A stretch of DNA of 41,286 bases, taken from Saprospiraceae bacterium (GTDB taxonomy: Bacteria > Bacteroidota > Bacteroidia > Chitinophagales > Saprospiraceae). Below, piece by piece: positions 1 through 8,856 of the stretch (within the stretch, counting starts at the first letter, position 1; every line of letters starts with the position of its first letter). The DNA lies in the NCBI GenBank assembly GCA_028284395.1, contig JANQRV010000296.1:1-41286 (forward strand), read 5' to 3'. The notes beneath the pieces were generated by a model. It saw nothing but the letters and a program-made list of their open reading frames with translations, did no database searches and was not told the DNA's origin. The translations under genes were made by a program, and so were the position numbers.

Positions 1-938
1 CTTCCACTCTCTAGGATCTCTGCCAATAGTGCATTCCCGGTTGCAGCAACCAATTTGCTAGCGGAGTCGTTGGTGCCAAAGAGTTCACTGGAATGACTGA
101 ACGCAAAGGTTCCTGCATTGCGGATCATACTTTTGAGGACCATTTGTCCCCAATGGACAGTGGTTTCACGTTCTACTCCCGGGGTGAAACGGTTTATTCT
201 GGCGTACAAATCTTTTGTGATTCCCAGACTAGTGGCCTTGATCAGGTGCTGTAGGTTTTCGTCTCCACTGATCTCCGGGGACAGTTCTGCAATGGTTTCG
301 GCAGCTGACGCGAAAAGTCGCGGTACGATGGAACTGGTTAATTCCTTGAATTCGTTGGTGTCGGCAAAGCTAATACTATCCATGGCCTGGAGGAAGTTTT
401 TTAAAGCAATGCCTTTGGCAGATTTAAGGTTGAGCGCTCCCGGTACCTGTGTAAAATAATCAATGCCAATTTCGACTAAGGAACCGGCTACTAGTTGAAG
501 CACAGAACTACGCGGTACAGTTCCCTGCTCCCATTGACGGATCTTACAAAAGTAAATGGCTTCTTCCTTATTCAACAGCATTCTTTGATTGCTGTTTCCT
601 TTAACAAAATGGGAGTCATCAGATTGATGTACCAATCTTGCAAAAGTGCGATAGAATTCGCGATAGTGGGTAAGTTCTTCCTGGGTGAGCTGTGACGTGC
701 GGGCTTTTTCGTGTAATTGATCCAGTAATTCTACCTGGCCCAAAAACTCTTTTCCTTCCTCTCTGAAAAAGAATTCTATGGCAGTCTCATTGGGGTCACT
801 GTTGAAACTAGGCAGAGGCAGGACAATTCTTTTGGCTTTAAGGCTATCGGCATAGGCCTTACGGAATCGCCCGGTCAACCGAATGGCGGAATTGATGGAA
901 AAAATGATCGCCTCTGCGGTCAGTGTTGGAAGACTCAT
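1..938 (-). CDS. Hypothetical protein, 3' end beyond the window
   Basis: Reading the minus strand from an ATG at 936-938 gives 312 uninterrupted codons down to base 1, so this is the N-terminal part of a larger protein. It begins MSLPTLTAEA and has no signal peptide or membrane segment. Its composition is soluble and largely helical, with many Glu, Lys, Leu and Ala residues. I do not recognise the family. The start lies 47 bases after the stop of the ankyrin-repeat gene on the same strand, so the two may be co-transcribed. An open frame this long, with normal codon use and no stop, makes a real gene very likely. The function is unknown. Confidence 0.8.
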   Translation of the reverse strand, partial: MSLPTLTAEAIIFSINSAIRLTGRFRKAYADSLKAKRIVLPLPSFNSDPNETAIEFFFREEGKEFLGQVELLDQLHEKARTSQLTQEELTHYREFYRTFARLVHQSDDSHFVKGNSNQRMLLNKEEAIYFCKIRQWEQGTVPRSSVLQLVAGSLVEIGIDYFTQVPGALNLKSAKGIALKNFLQAMDSISFADTNEFKELTSSIVPRLFASAAETIAELSPEISGDENLQHLIKATSLGITKDLYARINRFTPGVERETTVHWGQMVLKSMIRNAGTFAFSHSSELFGTNDSASKLVAATGNALLAEILESG

Positions 939-985
939 GTAAATTTCTGTTTTGGGTTATGTATTTTTTTGCAAATGAGGGGTGT

Positions 986-1642
986 CTATTCATTTAAAAG
1001 GGCCGCTACTTCTTGGTTGTTATCTTCGTTGGCGAAATCTAGTGGCTTCTTTCCATTCTCCATTTGAGCGTGAATGTCTGCTTTGAATTTCAATAAGAGC
1101 TTAACCATTTCTTTATGACCTTGATGGGCGGCCGAATGAAGGGGAGTCACGCCAAGGGTTTGTTTTGCGTTCACATCAGCACCATTATTTAGTAAGATGT
1201 GGGCGATGGCTATATTCTTGCTGGCCACTGCGGAGTGAAGTGGAGCTACTTTCATGCCGTTGTTGGAGTAGGTATTGACATTGGCTCCAGAGCCTATCAG
1301 TAATGAAACGGCCTCCTGTTGACCAAAGTAACTGGCCAGGCCAAGCGGAGTGAAGCCATCCGGAGAAAAGCTGTTAACCGATGCTGGATCATCATTAATA
1401 ATGTTTTTCAGGACTTCCAAATTACCAATTGCCGCAGCTTCGAATAAAGTCAGGTCAGGTTTGTGCCGATTAAAATAATCTAAGACAGTGGCGTTCTTAT
1501 AGTAGGCAGCTAGCATAAGGAGAGAGAGCCCTTGTTCTGTTTTAGCCCCTAGTAGCTGGGGGTGTTCTTTTAACAAGGATATAACTCCATCTGAATCGTT
1601 GTTCTTGAGTAAACTTTGTAGTTTTATTATGTTTTCTTCCAT
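986..1642 (-). CDS. Ankyrin-repeat protein
   Basis: 218 aa with about five ankyrin repeats from residue 35 to the C-terminus. Repeat signatures such as DGFTPLGLASYFGQQEAVSLL, APLHSAVASKNIAIAHILL and GVTPLHSAAHQGHKEMVKLL are clear, with the usual spacing of about 33 residues. There is no signal peptide or membrane helix, so it is probably a cytosolic protein-binding scaffold. The first 30 residues resemble a degenerate repeat. It precedes the unrecognised edge gene on the same strand and may form an operon with it. The partner and pathway cannot be read from the sequence. Confidence 0.9.
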   Translation of the reverse strand: MEENIIKLQSLLKNNDSDGVISLLKEHPQLLGAKTEQGLSLLMLAAYYKNATVLDYFNRHKPDLTLFEAAAIGNLEVLKNIINDDPASVNSFSPDGFTPLGLASYFGQQEAVSLLIGSGANVNTYSNNGMKVAPLHSAVASKNIAIAHILLNNGADVNAKQTLGVTPLHSAAHQGHKEMVKLLLKFKADIHAQMENGKKPLDFANEDNNQEVAALLNE

Positions 1643-1797
1643 GCAAAAACATTTAGAAATAACTGGTATTAGTTTTCATGGGGTTCTCGACTGGACTTCA
1701 CTTTTAACCCATTTTGTATGTTGTCCCTTGAGCTTTAGCCAGCTATATTCTTTGATGGTTAACGTCAAAACCGATTCATCGTTTCGAAATATCGAGT

Positions 1798-2376
1798 TTA
1801 AGCTTTTTCCAACTCGGATCTAGTTAGGCCAAATAGCATTAAATCTATGATTTCGCCGGTGTTTCTTCGGAAAGCACCTCGAAGATCGCCTTCTCTCCTG
1901 AAGCTACATTTTCGCACCAATCGTTGGCCTGCATAATCATCCATTAAGGTAGTAAAGTACAACTTTTCTAGAGTAAGTTGGTTAAATGAAAATCGGATAA
2001 TTGAAAAAAGTGCCTCGGTCATGATTCCCTGTCCCGTGAATCGGTGATCCAGCAAGAACTCCAGGTGTCCCTCAGGCAAATCCCAATTGATGTCGAATAT
2101 GTTTATAAAACCGATTAATTCTGCTGATTGCTTGTCCCAAACCCCGAAGGTGTAACCCGTTTGTAGAAGCCAGTTGGATAGTTTTTTGCGCACATAAATT
2201 TCTCCCAATTCAGGGCTTGTCACATTATGGACAGTCCGTTTGTGGAAATCCTCCAGTTTGCTAATGTTATTTTGGATCAGGTCGTAGACTACTTTGCCGT
2301 CATTTTCCCGAAACCGGCGCACAACCGTTCGAGGAGTAATCAGGGCCGTATCAATATCCAGGATTTCTTTTCGCAT
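1798..2376 (-). CDS. GNAT-family N-acetyltransferase (RimJ/RimL type)
   Basis: 192 aa from an ATG at 2374-2376; a TTG two codons upstream is a less likely start. The protein has the layout of the RimJ/RimL-like acetyltransferases: an N-terminal strand reading TPRTVVRRFRENDG, a central FGVWDKQSAELIGFINIFDI, the acetyl-CoA region HRFTGQGIMTEAL near residue 115, and a final RNTGEIIDLMLFGLTRSE. Such enzymes transfer acetyl from acetyl-CoA to protein N-termini or small amines. The substrate cannot be predicted. It is divergent from the cyclase gene, with about 180 bases between the two starts. Confidence 0.88.
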   Translation of the reverse strand: MRKEILDIDTALITPRTVVRRFRENDGKVVYDLIQNNISKLEDFHKRTVHNVTSPELGEIYVRKKLSNWLLQTGYTFGVWDKQSAELIGFINIFDINWDLPEGHLEFLLDHRFTGQGIMTEALFSIIRFSFNQLTLEKLYFTTLMDDYAGQRLVRKCSFRREGDLRGAFRRNTGEIIDLMLFGLTRSELEKA

Positions 2377-2557
2377 GAACAATTATTGTATTCTACTTAG
2401 AGGTGATAAATTAACATATTTCATACATAAAACACAAGTTTTCCCGTCCATTACCCTTTCACCTTCATATTTTTTGGCATCCCCTTTGGAGTGGGTAATA
2501 AATTATTGGTGTGAATCTGTGTTATTTGCGGGATCGTACCTACTTTTGACCAAGAAT

Positions 2558-3649
2558 ATGATAAGACCAATCTTAAATACTAAGAACCGGATTCTCACCC
2601 GGCGGGTCATTTGGGTCAGTTTGGCCTGGGCAATGGTTGGAGGCTTAGATGCTTTAAATACCTATGCACTGACCCAGAGCGACCTGGTCGATGGCTTACC
2701 CAATTATCAATGGCAACGATTTCTCATCCTCAAGGTCGTTATGGGGTTGGTATCGGGTTTGCTTTTTGGGGGAATTCTCATCTTTCGACTACGAGAACGA
2801 GCACGTAGTAAGCCTTTTGGCTTGGCTCTATTGACAAATGGAATCATCGTATCGGTGTTGAACTTTGTCATGGTGGCAACGGTTTATCATTTCCTCTTGA
2901 AGATTAATTACAACAACACCTGGTTTTTCCTTAAAACCATTTTGTTTTGGACTTTAGTGACCATGCTTTCCATCATCTTCCTTCATGTCAATGACAAGTA
3001 TGGTCCACAGATATTTCTCAGATTGTTACTGGGCCGGTATCATAAGCCAAGTGAAGAAGAGAGGATTTTTATGTTTGTTGATATTAGGTCTTCCACAACC
3101 ATTGCAGAACAGCTAGGGCACATTCGATTTTTTAATCTGTTGAACGACTTCTTTCGGGACGTTACCAATTCGATTATTTATACTAAGGGAGAAATCTACC
3201 AATACGTCGGTGACCAAATTGTTATCTCCTGGACTATGAAAAATGGCACCCGCAATGCCAATTGTATTCGATGTTTCTACAACATGCTCGATGCTATAGA
3301 ACACAAAGCCGAGAAGTACCAGTACAAGTACAATCTTGTCCCCGAATTTAAAGCAGGCTTACATTGTGGTGAAGTTACGACTGGGGAGATTGGATTTATC
3401 AAGCGCGACATTGTATTTTCGGGCGACGTTTTGAATACTACAGCCAGAATTGAATCCCTATGTAATTTATACAAAGTCAGAATTTTGATCTCAAAGTACT
3501 TATTGGATAAATTACAGTTGCCCCCTAATGATTACTTTACCAGCAGGGTCGGTATCATCGAGCTGAAGGGTAAGAAACAAAGGGTTGAGTTGTATGCTTT
3601 CGAGGATCTCAAACAGCGTCAAGTGGAAGGGCCTGTTTTTTCTACCTAA
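2558..3649 (+). CDS. Membrane-anchored class III adenylate/guanylate cyclase
   Basis: 363 aa from the ATG at 2558; the frame is open further upstream, but that part reads as non-coding. Four hydrophobic helices (about residues 15-36, 52-77, 87-112 and 122-143) precede a cytosolic cyclase homology domain (about 165-350). The two metal-binding aspartates are present, D175 in FVDIRSST and D219 in YVGDQIV. The transition-state pair N293/R297 is in DVLNTTARIES. The usual adenine-selecting Lys three residues before GD is Gln215, which I recall as common in Bacteroidota members of this family, so substrate choice (ATP or GTP) is open. It probably makes a cyclic nucleotide in response to a membrane signal. 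Confidence 0.9.
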   Translation: MIRPILNTKNRILTRRVIWVSLAWAMVGGLDALNTYALTQSDLVDGLPNYQWQRFLILKVVMGLVSGLLFGGILIFRLRERARSKPFGLALLTNGIIVSVLNFVMVATVYHFLLKINYNNTWFFLKTILFWTLVTMLSIIFLHVNDKYGPQIFLRLLLGRYHKPSEEERIFMFVDIRSSTTIAEQLGHIRFFNLLNDFFRDVTNSIIYTKGEIYQYVGDQIVISWTMKNGTRNANCIRCFYNMLDAIEHKAEKYQYKYNLVPEFKAGLHCGEVTTGEIGFIKRDIVFSGDVLNTTARIESLCNLYKVRILISKYLLDKLQLPPNDYFTSRVGIIELKGKKQRVELYAFEDLKQRQVEGPVFST

Positions 3650-3661
3650 TCTACCTCTGTC

Positions 3662-4273
3662 CTATAAGAGAGATTTCATATGCCTAGCGATCTCTCCAGC
3701 CAACGGGTCTTCTTGTACCTCCAATTGCTGAATGATATTAACAAAGTCAGTATCATTTCGGTTTTGACTAAGTTTGTAAGAAGCCTGGATCTCTTCTATG
3801 TTGATCTCCAGACCAGCAACGCCACGCATTTGCTTTTTCAAGTCATCTGTCGGAAGGTCTTCTATTCTGAAAGGTTTTTTGGAAGATGTTTCATAATGGT
3901 CCACCATTTTTTTGAGAGAAATGAATAGCTCTTCTCCCTCGATCAAACGTGCTTTTCCATATATATGTACAGCGATGTAATTCCAAGTTGGTACATTGAT
4001 GTGCCCATACCAAGAAGAAGAAATGTAGGCATGTGGTTGGGTGAAGATACAGAGAATACGTTGACCCTCAATGGACTTCCACTGTGGGTTACCTCTTGAA
4101 ATATGCCCTTGTAAAATCTTGTCGCCCGTTTCGGTTTCCGACAACATCAGTGGCAAATGAGTTGCAATAGGGGTGCCGGTTTCCTGGCTGATCAATACTG
4201 CGAAGGCATGTTGGCGGATAAAGTTTTCGACAGACTCGGTTGATTGGGGCTTAAAGTGATTGGGTGTATACAT
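3662..4273 (-). CDS. PaiB-like FMN-binding split-barrel protein
   Basis: 203 aa matching the PaiB family over its full length. It starts MYTPNHFKP, followed by a region reading HAFAVLISQETGTPIATHLP, then SSWYGHINVPTWNYIAVHIYG around residue 105, and ends in a helical stretch. In Bacillus PaiB is a repressor of sporulation and protease genes; most homologues have a flavin-reductase-like split barrel and unproven regulatory function. There is no PaiA next to it; the nearby GNAT gene is separated by the cyclase. It converges on the cyclase gene with a gap of 12 bases and is divergent from the S9 peptidase gene. Confidence 0.9.
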   Translation of the reverse strand: MYTPNHFKPQSTESVENFIRQHAFAVLISQETGTPIATHLPLMLSETETGDKILQGHISRGNPQWKSIEGQRILCIFTQPHAYISSSWYGHINVPTWNYIAVHIYGKARLIEGEELFISLKKMVDHYETSSKKPFRIEDLPTDDLKKQMRGVAGLEINIEEIQASYKLSQNRNDTDFVNIIQQLEVQEDPLAGEIARHMKSLL

Positions 4274-4338
4274 CGGGAATTCTATTAAATTGAAATGGAT
4301 TAAATTTAAATTCTCTTCTTAACAATCAATGTCGAAAT

Positions 4339-6333
4339 ATGAAAAAAACGCTGATCATTCCAATTTTCACGGTATTCTTTTTGAATGCCATCGCTCAGGA
4401 ATCTGAATTGAAATGGACACCCGAATTCTGCATGAATTTTAAGTCGATCAATTCGACCTCCTTATCTCCTGATGGCCAACACGTAGCTTATGTCGTTCGA
4501 ACTCCGGTTATGGACGGTGAAAAATCAGAGTATTTACAGCAAGTATGGGTTGCCTCCGTTAAAGATCAAATGAATGTCGAATATACCAAGGCCGATAAAT
4601 CTAGCTTTGCACCGGCATTTTCTCCCAATGGGGAATATCTTGCTTTTCTCTCAGCACGTTCTGGAAAAAATCAGATCTGGAGAATGCGATTAATGGGAGG
4701 CGAAGCCGAGCAGCTTACGGATGTCAAAAAAGGGGTCGGCCGTTTTCAGTGGTCACCAGATGGACAGCGCATTGCTTTTACCAGTGCTGACCCAGACTCA
4801 GAAGAGGAAGAGAAAGCCAGGAAAGAAAAACGAGCAGTTATTGTAGTCGACCAAAATTTCAAATATAACCACCTTTATACGGTCGCCATGAATGATGATC
4901 ATCCGGAGAAGAAAAAGATTAAAAGAATCACAGCAGGCAACTTTCATGTCACGAATTTTGACTGGGCGCCTAATGGTCAGACCATTGTTTTTTCTTACAA
5001 TGTTGACCCCAAGCTGAATACCAATTTTATTGCTGGAGATATCGCCTTAGTACCTGCAGATAGCGGTCAGGTGAAACAATTGGTAAATCGCCCTGGACCG
5101 GATACCAACCCTAAGTTTTCTCCCGATGGCCGATCCATTGCTTTTGCGTCCTCGGGAGGGCAACCAGAACCGATCGGTTTAATGGATCTTTATATTGTCG
5201 ATGTGGAGGGAGGCTCACCGACGGCTTTGAAACATACTCCCAATCGTAGTGTTGGTTTAATGGGATGGGCCCACGACAGCAAGAGCCTGATTGTTTCTGA
5301 GGCCATTCGAACCAACCGGGTTGCCCTTCAAGTTCCCATCGATCCTCAAGGAGAAACCGTAGTTCTTACTCCGGATACCGGTGCCAGTTCAAGCATCGAT
5401 TTCAATTCTGAGAAAGATGTGATTGCTTATGTATATCAGACCGTAGACCAACCAGCAGAGGTATACGTTTCTTCGTTTGGGAACAAGGATATCAGGGCGA
5501 AAGTAAGTGCAATCCATTCTGATATTGAATTACCAAAAATGGGGAAGACGGATGTCTTACAATGGAGGTCGAAAGATGGTTTGGAAATCGAAGGTTTGAT
5601 CACTTACCCAGTCCATTACGAAAAAGGAAAAAAATACCCGGTCATCTTACAGATTCACGGTGGACCAGCTGGTGTTTTTTCTGAGACATTTACCGGAGCC
5701 CCTGCTATATATATGACCCAATACTTTGCGGAAAGAGGGTTTGTTGTTGTCCGGCCCAATCCAAGAGGCAGTACTGGATATGGCAGGGAGTTTCGCTATG
5801 CGAATTTTAAAGATTGGGGATATGGCGATTATGAGGACGTCATGAGTGGAGTCGACAAAGTTTTGGAAATGGGCATTGGTGATGAAGACCGGATGGCGGT
5901 AATGGGCTGGAGCTACGGAGGATATATGACCAGTTTCCTGGTCACGAAAACCAATCGCTTCAAAGCTGCCAGTATGGGGGCCGGGCTTCCTAATTTGGTT
6001 AGTATGACGACGACGACGGATATTCCGGATTACTTGGTTGGACATATGGGGGGAGAATTTTGGGATGACTACGATACATTCGAAAAGCATTCTGCTATGT
6101 ATCGAATTAGTAATGTTGTTACACCTACCCAGGTCATCCACGGTGAAAAGGACTTACGCGTTCCTTTTACACAGGGACAGGAATTCTATGTGGCTTTGAA
6201 AAGAAGGGGAGTAGACACTGAAATGCTTGTCCTTCCCCGGACGCCACACGGCCCTCGGGAACCCAAATTACTCATGGCGGTTTCTCCCAGAATATTGTCT
6301 TGGTTTGATAAATACATTAATACTAAACCTTAG
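4339..6333 (+). CDS. Secreted S9-family prolyl oligopeptidase-like peptidase
   Basis: 664 aa. A signal peptide ends around AIAQ at residue 20, so the protein acts in the periplasm or outside the cell. Residues 30-390 form a beta-propeller with repeated TolB/WD-like strands such as SPNGEYLAFLSARSG and SPDGQRIAFTSADP. The alpha/beta-hydrolase domain follows, with nucleophile Ser525 in GWSYGGYM, Asp605 in GEKDLRVP and His637 in PRTPHGPR. This is the acylaminoacyl-peptidase/DPP type, which cleaves short peptides. A basic and acidic insert near residues 155-165 (EEEEKARKEKR) is an ordinary loop. A small divergent intergenic region (65 bases) separates it from the PaiB-like gene. Confidence 0.95.
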   Translation: MKKTLIIPIFTVFFLNAIAQESELKWTPEFCMNFKSINSTSLSPDGQHVAYVVRTPVMDGEKSEYLQQVWVASVKDQMNVEYTKADKSSFAPAFSPNGEYLAFLSARSGKNQIWRMRLMGGEAEQLTDVKKGVGRFQWSPDGQRIAFTSADPDSEEEEKARKEKRAVIVVDQNFKYNHLYTVAMNDDHPEKKKIKRITAGNFHVTNFDWAPNGQTIVFSYNVDPKLNTNFIAGDIALVPADSGQVKQLVNRPGPDTNPKFSPDGRSIAFASSGGQPEPIGLMDLYIVDVEGGSPTALKHTPNRSVGLMGWAHDSKSLIVSEAIRTNRVALQVPIDPQGETVVLTPDTGASSSIDFNSEKDVIAYVYQTVDQPAEVYVSSFGNKDIRAKVSAIHSDIELPKMGKTDVLQWRSKDGLEIEGLITYPVHYEKGKKYPVILQIHGGPAGVFSETFTGAPAIYMTQYFAERGFVVVRPNPRGSTGYGREFRYANFKDWGYGDYEDVMSGVDKVLEMGIGDEDRMAVMGWSYGGYMTSFLVTKTNRFKAASMGAGLPNLVSMTTTTDIPDYLVGHMGGEFWDDYDTFEKHSAMYRISNVVTPTQVIHGEKDLRVPFTQGQEFYVALKRRGVDTEMLVLPRTPHGPREPKLLMAVSPRILSWFDKYINTKP

Positions 6334-6353
6334 TCGGAATGCCGGGAAAAATA

Positions 6354-6387
6354 AAAGGCCGCTATTGACCGTCTAATGGTGGCCTTT
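6354..6387 (-). terminator. Intrinsic terminator after the HtrA-like gene
   Basis: A 13-base-pair stem (6354-6366 with 6375-6387, including two G-U pairs) closes an eight-base loop. Read on the minus strand the stem is followed by TATTTTTCCC, a usable U-tract, and it begins 12 bases after the stop of the HtrA-like gene. On the plus strand it lies just after the S9 peptidase and may also stop that transcript, though the tract there is poorer. Confidence 0.7.
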
Positions 6388-6398
6388 CATCTCATTGA

Positions 6399-7421
6399 CT
6401 AATTCAATTCACCCGGTATGACCATGATGTTTTTTACCGCATTGTTTCTTAGTACGACTAATCCAATTTCCTTCCCAATGGTCGTTTCATCCAGAAATTT
6501 GTGAAGGTCATCGATGCTGGCGATGTCCCTGCCATTTGCTTTTACGATAATGTCACCGGGTTTTAAGTTGGAATTGTGGGCAGGTCCATCCGCCTCCACA
6601 TTGTGTACCAGAACGCCAGAGTTAATCCTCAGGCCCAATAATCGCGTGATTTTTGGGTGGAGTGGCCTTAGTTGACCAGCAATTCCCAGATAACCACGCC
6701 TGACTCGGCCGTGCATGATGAGTTTTCCCACAACGTATTCGGCCAGATTAGAGGATACGGCAAAGCACAGGCCCTGAGCGGGTAAAATGACGGCAGTGTT
6801 TACGCCAATCACCGTGCCGTGAGAATCAAGCAAAGGTCCACCGGAGTTACCTGGATTCAATGCGGCATCGGTTTGGATAACATCGTCTATCAATCGTCCG
6901 GACTCAGATCTCAAGGTCCGATTTAGGGCGCTAACGACCCCTGCTGTAACGGAATATTGAAAGCCGAAGGGGTTGCCGATGGCGATGGCGAGTTGGCCTA
7001 CCTGAAGTTTGTCAGAGTTTCCAAAAGATACCGTTTTCAAGTTGTGGGCATTGACCTGCACAACGGCCAAGTCGGTAGCAGGGTCCTGGCCTATCAGCTT
7101 TGCCGGCTGACTGGAACCATCCGGCAAGTTAACCTCGATTTTTTGAGCACCTTCGACCACATGATGATTGGTGACAATGAATCCGTCAGTCGAAATTACA
7201 AATCCCGAACCGGTACCATAGGGCTGCGCAGGCCTCCGATTTCGAGTTCGTTGTCTCTGTTTTTGGCTTTTGGTAACTTTTATCTGGGCCACGGCTGGAC
7301 TCACCAACTTTGAAATATTGACTACCGTATTAGAATAGGCGTCTAGAAGAGGTCCGTCCGGATTTTGGGGTATTTCTTGGTTTGAAGGAGTCGTTTGGGG
7401 GTGATCAATTAATTGCAACAT
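6399..7421 (-). CDS. HtrA/Deg-like trypsin-fold serine protease with PDZ domain
   Basis: 340 aa. The chymotrypsin-like domain holds the complete triad: His87 in TNHHVVEG, Asp117 in ATDLAVV and Ser193 in NPGNSGGP. One PDZ domain follows (about residues 240-338, with a carboxylate-binding loop around RGYLGI). Unusually for the family, no signal peptide or membrane anchor is visible; the N-terminus is MLQLIDHPQTTPSNQEI and polar, followed by a basic stretch KSQKQRQRTRNRRPAQ at 51-66. It is therefore predicted to be cytosolic, unless the true start was missed upstream. It is divergent from the ATPase-HNH operon with about 160 bases between them. Most likely a protein-quality protease; a link to the neighbouring defence-type pair is only conjecture. 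Confidence 0.92.
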   Translation of the reverse strand: MLQLIDHPQTTPSNQEIPQNPDGPLLDAYSNTVVNISKLVSPAVAQIKVTKSQKQRQRTRNRRPAQPYGTGSGFVISTDGFIVTNHHVVEGAQKIEVNLPDGSSQPAKLIGQDPATDLAVVQVNAHNLKTVSFGNSDKLQVGQLAIAIGNPFGFQYSVTAGVVSALNRTLRSESGRLIDDVIQTDAALNPGNSGGPLLDSHGTVIGVNTAVILPAQGLCFAVSSNLAEYVVGKLIMHGRVRRGYLGIAGQLRPLHPKITRLLGLRINSGVLVHNVEADGPAHNSNLKPGDIIVKANGRDIASIDDLHKFLDETTIGKEIGLVVLRNNAVKNIMVIPGELN

Positions 7422-7561
7422 AGTCTCAGATTTTTTTCTGTTCGATCAAAATGGGTGCCAGGGAGGGTTTTACAGGATTTGACAGTTAAGGAAAACTTAA
7501 ATTAGGACAAAGTGGCATGGGGAACTGTAGGGGACTGCCATGAAAATTGCGTTTTTTAGGC

Positions 7562-7569
7562 TATTTTTG
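7562..7569 (+). promoter_or_regulatory. Possible Bacteroidota -7 box for the ATPase-HNH operon
   Basis: TATTTTTG matches the Bacteroidota TAnnTTTG element exactly and lies 15 bases before the chosen ATG at 7585. A TTG at 7547-7549 is closer than the usual spacing to the -33 box, so the promoter is tentative. If correct, the transcript has a very short leader and the in-frame ATG at 7540 cannot be the start. Confidence 0.3.
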
Positions 7570-7584
7570 CATAAAACAATTTTC

Positions 7585-8856
7585 ATGCGCATTAAGCGAT
7601 TGCAAATCCAAGGATTCCGCGGATTTCAACATAAGATAGTGATCGATTTTCCCGATGGCAACACACCGGTAGTATTTGTCGGTGTTAATGGGGCGGGTAA
7701 AACAGCTTTGTTGGAGAGCATTGTTAGTTGCTTGAGAGTTTTACAATTCGAAATCCTGGGGAAACGACTACCGGCCAATCTCTTTAAGCGCTACGAGGTC
7801 AACAACGAAGTATCTGAATTGGCAAATTGTTCTTTAGAATGGCAGATGGAATTTCAAGGTACTCACGATATTTACTCTGGGTTTGAGTTACGGAAAACGC
7901 TCGATCCTGCGTATACGCTGATCAGGAGAGAAACCAAATCGCTCGTACAGTCTATCAAAGAGGCCATCATTATGAATCGAAATCTAAGCCTCCCGGTTGT
8001 CGCGTATTACCCAACGGAGCGCATTGTAATGAACCCTTCTTTAAAAACGCAGAATATTTCAGGTTTAAACCAGCTCGATGCCTGGGCCGATGCTTTTGAG
8101 CCCTACATCAACTACCATGTCTTTTTTCAATGGTTTCGGAACATAGAAGATTTTGAGAATGAGAAACGCTTGAACTCCGATCCAAATTTTACGCTGACAC
8201 CACTCGAAGCAGTTAGGACTGCTATTGCTTCCATCCTTGAAGAGTTTTCCAGCCCGCGCGTTAGCCGGGCCTACCCAGCTGATTTCATTATTCAAAAGAA
8301 AAAAAAGGTCCTCTCCCTTAATCAGCTTTCCCACGGAGAGAAAATGACCATTGCATTGGTAGGGGACCTGGCTCGTCGTCTGGCGATTGCCAATCCAGGC
8401 TTGGAAAACCCGCTGGAAGGGTTTGGAGTAGTTATGATCGATGAGGTTGATTTACATCTCCACCCTGCTTGGCAGCGGAGTGTAGTGAGTAAATTGATGA
8501 AAACTTTCCCTAACATTCAATTTATCCTAACGACTCATTCTCCTTTGATAATCAGTCACTTAAGACAGGAGAGTATTTTTATTCTGGAAGACGGTGATGT
8601 AACTCCGATGGTTTCGCAAGAATTCAATAACTATGGCGCCTTCGTCGAAGACACACTTAAAGTGATTCAGAAAGTTGGAACTATTTTGCCGGAGGAAGTG
8701 GAAGAGAAATTGAATCATTTATTTGAATTAATTGATGAAGGAAAGCTCGCCGAAGCGAAGAAATTCAAAAAAGAGTTGACAAAATTAATGGATGCGCAGC
8801 ATCCCGAAATACTGAAAGCTGAAACCCAAATACAAGTAAAGGAATTACTAGACTGA
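7585..8856 (+). CDS. ptuA: AAA/ABC-type ATPase, Septu PtuA-like
   Basis: 423 aa from the ATG at 7585, which gives the family-typical opening MRIKRLQIQGFRGF; an in-frame ATG at 7540 would add a hydrophobic leader not expected in this family. Walker A is GVNGAGKT (33-40), the ABC-type signature is LSHGEK (249-254 region), Walker B is VVMIDEVD (282-289) and the switch histidine is in TTHSP (316-320). The tail (365-423) is charged and helical, and no Toprim domain follows, which separates it from OLD nucleases. It overlaps the HNH gene by one base (TGATG), so they are translationally coupled. An ATPase of this kind beside an HNH nuclease is the Septu/retron-Ec78 effector arrangement, in which the ATPase complex holds and controls the nuclease against phage. 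No reverse transcriptase is present here. Confidence 0.85.
   Translation: MRIKRLQIQGFRGFQHKIVIDFPDGNTPVVFVGVNGAGKTALLESIVSCLRVLQFEILGKRLPANLFKRYEVNNEVSELANCSLEWQMEFQGTHDIYSGFELRKTLDPAYTLIRRETKSLVQSIKEAIIMNRNLSLPVVAYYPTERIVMNPSLKTQNISGLNQLDAWADAFEPYINYHVFFQWFRNIEDFENEKRLNSDPNFTLTPLEAVRTAIASILEEFSSPRVSRAYPADFIIQKKKKVLSLNQLSHGEKMTIALVGDLARRLAIANPGLENPLEGFGVVMIDEVDLHLHPAWQRSVVSKLMKTFPNIQFILTTHSPLIISHLRQESIFILEDGDVTPMVSQEFNNYGAFVEDTLKVIQKVGTILPEEVEEKLNHLFELIDEGKLAEAKKFKKELTKLMDAQHPEILKAETQIQVKELLD

Noticed and set aside
2294..2557. Upstream extension of the cyclase frame to 2294 (88 extra codons)
   Set aside because: It overlaps the divergent GNAT gene and reads as non-coding; the ATG at 2558 gives a normal four-helix membrane start.
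1798..4273. PaiA/PaiB pair formed by the GNAT and the PaiB-like protein
   Set aside because: The GNAT is RimJ/RimL-like, not PaiA-like, and the cyclase gene lies between the two.
6004..6019. Short run of ACG triplets in the S9 peptidase
   Set aside because: It codes for a few Thr residues in frame; too short for a tandem-repeat element.
5647..6141. Minus-strand frame of 164 codons within the S9 peptidase
   Set aside because: It is a shadow of the peptidase, whose own catalytic motifs fill this region; the composition is unlike a real protein.
7422..7584. Search for a retron msr/msd-like RNA upstream of the ATPase
   Set aside because: No matching inverted repeats, no branching-G context and no reverse transcriptase gene in the window.
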